This document shows, piece by piece, positions 60,911-64,000 of a stretch of DNA of 64,000 nucleotides. Each line of letters opens with the position of its first letter. Position 1 is the first letter of the stretch. The stretch covers positions 116,001 to 180,000 of the forward strand of contig JAWQFJ010001323.1 of the NCBI GenBank assembly GCA_034096865.1, given 5' to 3'. The notes below the pieces were generated by a model that was not told the DNA's origin, did not search any database, and saw nothing but the letters and a program-made list of their open reading frames with translations. The position numbers were made by a program, and so were the translations under genes. Origin of the DNA: Theodoxus fluviatilis (lineage: Eukaryota; Mollusca; Gastropoda; Cycloneritida; Neritidae).

Positions 60911-60979
60911 CTTTAACGATATTATCTCCCGAAAACCTGAGTCATCTCCATCATTCAGTGTTATAGATCGCTTTATGCC
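60911..60979 (-). CDS. Collagen gene exon, non-collagenous, 23 codons
   Basis: Between TTTGTTTTCAG and AAG|GTACTT: GIKRSITLNDGDDSGF, then REIISLK. With 60407 and the end of 56464 it forms a non-collagenous domain of about 48 residues between two collagen blocks. Confidence 0.75.
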
Positions 60980-61778
60980 CTGAAAACAAAGCAGCAGATT
61001 AAGAATAAAGCTTTATTATGACAGGGGGTGGTTTTCTGCGCATGCGCGTCACGCACACTACAAAGAATCCGGGTTACATGAAAACACAGACGGGAAGGGA
61101 GACCTGGAAGAGAAATGAGACTGTCAGACGAGAGGAACTTCCCATGCGTCTCAGCAGCACCTGAAAGCTGGCAAAACGGCCGTCATGAATCACAACTAGG
61201 CTGCTGCTACAGAAAAGATCGAGCGCGCTTTAAGAGAAATTGGGGTGATGGAGCGATTCAAAGATAGAAGTCGTGCAGACTACCAAAATTCCTGGAGGAG
61301 TAACACAATATATTTGTAATGGGCCTTGAAGTTTTATATGCACCAGTAAGTTACAAACGAAAACACATGCACAAACGGAACAAATATAAATGCGAAGAGA
61401 AATATTCTCCAGGGCCATCTACTCTATTGTGGTAATTATACACGTATAAATCTTGAAATAATAACATACATGAAAACAAAAAGTGAAATTTCGATTAATC
61501 AAAAAATAAATGAGAATAGTGAGAGTTTACACTTTACGGATATACCAAATTAAATTATGTATTCAAATTGCATGCTTCAAGTTATTGATACTTGAAAAAT
61601 TATCAGTAGCTGAGAGTCATTTCAATCAACTCCAACAACATAGCATTTTAAACGAATCATTCGCTTTATGCATGCTCATCAGTCTGATGTTTAAAAAGGA
61701 GTCTACAGTAAACACTTGAAATTATTATTTCGGAGTGACGTGTTCACATGACATCACTTGTGACGTCATGCTACGCAC

Positions 61779-61850
61779 CTTCTCTCCAGCTAGTCCGTCA
61801 TAGCCTGGAAGTCCCGGAGGTCCGGCCTCGCCCTTCTCTCCCGTGTCTCC
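61779..61850 (-). CDS. Collagen exon: eight Gly-X-Y triplets
   Basis: 24 codons between GTGACTGCAG and AAG|GTGCGT, from GDTGEKGEAGPPG to GLAGEK without interruption. Confidence 0.94.
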
Positions 61851-62552
61851 CTGCAGTCACGTTGCACAAAGGATTAGCGACTACGGTGGAGCGGGGTAGA
61901 AATTTTGGAGGGAACAGGAATTAACCTGATGTGGTATTGAGAGATCTGTAAGAAACTGCTGCAAAGATCTCAATTCGCTGATACATTACGTAGGCTACTT
62001 TAATTAACGGTCGCTAGGAAAGACTTCTCTTTATTTAAAACAAAAACACACCACACAACAACAGTGGTATTTTTGGAGTGCCAGTGAAAATGGATCCCAA
62101 TATAAAACACTTAGTTTGTTGACCACACACAAAGTGATGACGCAACAAGGTATATTGATTTTTGCAAGCGTTGGCGACTATCGTTTGCTGTCGCAAAATG
62201 CAGATAAACTTCTTCTTTTTTTTCAATCGGAGCAGTATCTATCACGTCGAAACGAGCGATATCTGTAGTGTATGATTTTTTTTGTCTACCACAGAGGGAA
62301 ATGCATGCTCTTAAATGTCGATAAATTAACGGGTGTCATGAAACTTTTGTCACGTCCCTTACATCCTAGAACATTTAGTTAATCTATTACAACTTTTCCC
62401 ACATTGTTTCTTAAAATTTCCCACATTTAAAATGCGGTATCAAGATGCCGTCATATTCATCGGTAACCTCTTGGAGATCATAGAGACAACGACATGGAAG
62501 GACAACTTTGACAAGCAAGAGAAGGACCACGTGAAACTACGGAAGTTCTCAC

Positions 62553-62588
62553 CTTGTCACCTTTTGGTCCAGGCGGTCCTACCTGACC
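62553..62588 (-). CDS. Collagen exon: four Gly-X-Y triplets
   Basis: 12 codons, GQVGPPGPKGDK, between CCTTTCAG and AAG|GTGAGA. Confidence 0.94.
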
Positions 62589-63123
62589 CTGAAAGGTCAA
62601 AAGTGTCAATGATAAACTTATGATAATGGCGAGGCAAACTTTTGTATAAACAAGCAAGCAATGTTTTGCATAAAATTTAGACGACCCAGGATAACTATCA
62701 TCAAGCAAAGGACTTCCATAGATACCTCGAAACCAAGGAAAGGAAGAGTAGCTGGATCTTTGTCTTTTCTTTCATGTCTTTCTTCTTTCCTTTTAGAGCA
62801 TGAGGCTCTATCCATTCAACTGTTGCTACATACGTCTTGTAGGCTACATGTAGATGCTTTTGCTAATTTATCAAGTGACGACTAGAAAACCAACATTGTT
62901 CATTGGCATACTCTAAACCTTTTGAACTAGAATTCATTTGGCTTCTTTTTTTATAATCAAGCTTCATCGGCACTGAGGTGTATTCAGCTTTATTAACACC
63001 TTTCCTGCAACAAAACCTTTCAGCTCAATGATGTATTAATTTGGTATAAACTTAAGAGCCTCAGAGTGCCCTTCAGTCCCCTTCCTTAAGGCAGCACGCA
63101 GAAGCAGGCAAGCGGTCACTCAC

Positions 63124-63159
63124 TGCGTCTCCTTCTTTGCCTGGCGGTCCAATGGGGCC
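63124..63159 (-). CDS. Collagen exon: four Gly-X-Y triplets (most 5' exon in window)
   Basis: 12 codons, GPIGPPGKEGDA, between GACGTTTGCAG and GCA|GTGAGT. Confidence 0.94.
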
Positions 63160-64000
63160 CTGCAAACGTCAAGAAGAGGAGCGGAGCGAGGTGAAATGGT
63201 TGCATAGAAAATCATGTACATCGGATTATCCCACACATGATTACCCCAGAGCTTGTCATTAACAACACAGTATCTACACGAATGTTGGCAAAATGAGTTT
63301 GTCCCGTGAATTTTCAATCAAAATATTATCAATTTGATCTTTTCTTTTTGATTGTTTGATTTGATATTGCTCATTTGTTTGTTCGCGCGCGTGCGTGCGT
63401 GTATGCGCACATGCACGCCCGCGCGTATGTGCGTGTTATGTTGTTCTCTGCTTTTTTCGCTACGTTTTGGTTGAAGATCACCACAAAAATAGCATTCGAT
63501 TAGAATGTGTTAGGGTGAACCTGTGTGCATAAATACAACGAGGTTGGAATGTTGTATTGTTTCGGATCACGAGGATGACAAATGAATGATTGATAGTGTT
63601 TCGAAGCACTGCTTACTTAAGTTTGCTGTGTTTTGAAGAGTTGTGAAAGGGTGGTGTTACGTTTAAAATTTACTGAATGTTACAGTTCAGCCATACTTTA
63701 TGACAATAGAGTGGAGGACTTTGAGTGTGTGTAACAAGACTGGTTCGGAAAAAAAACTTGTGTTCTGCATAACACATTTTGTTTATGATGCGAAATGACT
63801 TGTTTTGCATGATTTCAGTTTCTGGAATTACGTTGCATATATGGCAAGGGATGAGGTCACATAAAAAGACAATCTCTGAAAAGTACCGATTTACAAGATT
63901 ATCGTGCTTCGTGAGAGCACTGCAGGAAAGATTTCACCAGACTGAAAATAATAACATGCATTTTCAATTATCTTTCATCAGAAAACAGAAAAGGAAAAAA
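63160..64000. other. Collagen intron reaching the window end
   Basis: AT-rich, with a short GT/CG-alternating tract at 63383-63432. No exon seen, so the next 5' exon is beyond the window. Confidence 0.5.

Overview
The window is eukaryotic and looks like animal nuclear DNA. The coding signal comes in short exons with GT/AG borders, separated by introns dense in (CA)n, (GA)n, (GACA)n and poly-G tracts, and there are DIRS-like and Ty3/gypsy-like retroelements plus several fold-back elements. The mix of repeats, and an invertebrate-looking membrane-type collagen, suggest a lophotrochozoan, most likely a marine mollusc. That placement is inference; no single marker proves it.

Left part (1-24000), a repeat-rich intergenic region. 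1-3637 is the right-hand part of a DIRS-like tyrosine-recombinase retrotransposon: a GC-rich minisatellite, an intact reverse transcriptase/RNase H ORF, only the C-terminal stub of the recombinase, and inverted terminal or internal complementary sequence. It appears to sit in an intron of a plus-strand gene, of which only a candidate last exon (4286-4372) is visible. 6300-11600 holds a dispersed repeat, LTR- or promoter-like fragments, a decayed tandem array, two identical 230-bp CpG-rich modules and a 759-bp fold-back element whose target site can be read from an uninterrupted copy nearby. 12311-12661 looks like a solo LTR carrying heat-shock elements. 12826-16980 is a dead gypsy-type element with a 5' LTR, tRNA-Pro-like primer site, gag, fragments of pol, a polypurine tract and a 3' LTR cut short next to a GC3-rich coding fragment (16983-17198). 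17600-22480 shows no gene I can recognise. 22490-23653 is bounded by perfect 32-bp inverted repeats.

Right part (24005-63159), one gene on the minus strand. I find 27 small exons (1806 nt, 601 codons plus stop), each a multiple of three and all phase 0, most starting with a Gly codon and encoding Gly-X-Y triplets. The C-terminal cysteine module (GLDAPCP...DGLP...GC) is the signature of the membrane-associated collagens with interrupted triple helices (collagens XIII, XXIII, XXV). The N-terminal cytoplasmic, transmembrane and furin-site exons are not in the window and should lie beyond 64000. Notable points are two adjacent cysteine-module exons separated by a 51-nt intron, a 63-codon very basic non-collagenous exon, a pair of near-duplicate Arg/Lys-rich exons, and a possible alternative last exon at 28767-28919.

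The introns hold large simple repeats (about 760 bp of CA-rich sequence, about 750 bp of GGGGAT-type repeat), a 62-bp satellite abutting an exon, and at 57705-59646 a nest of three different fold-back elements inside one another. All calls come from reading the sequence; no database search was possible.
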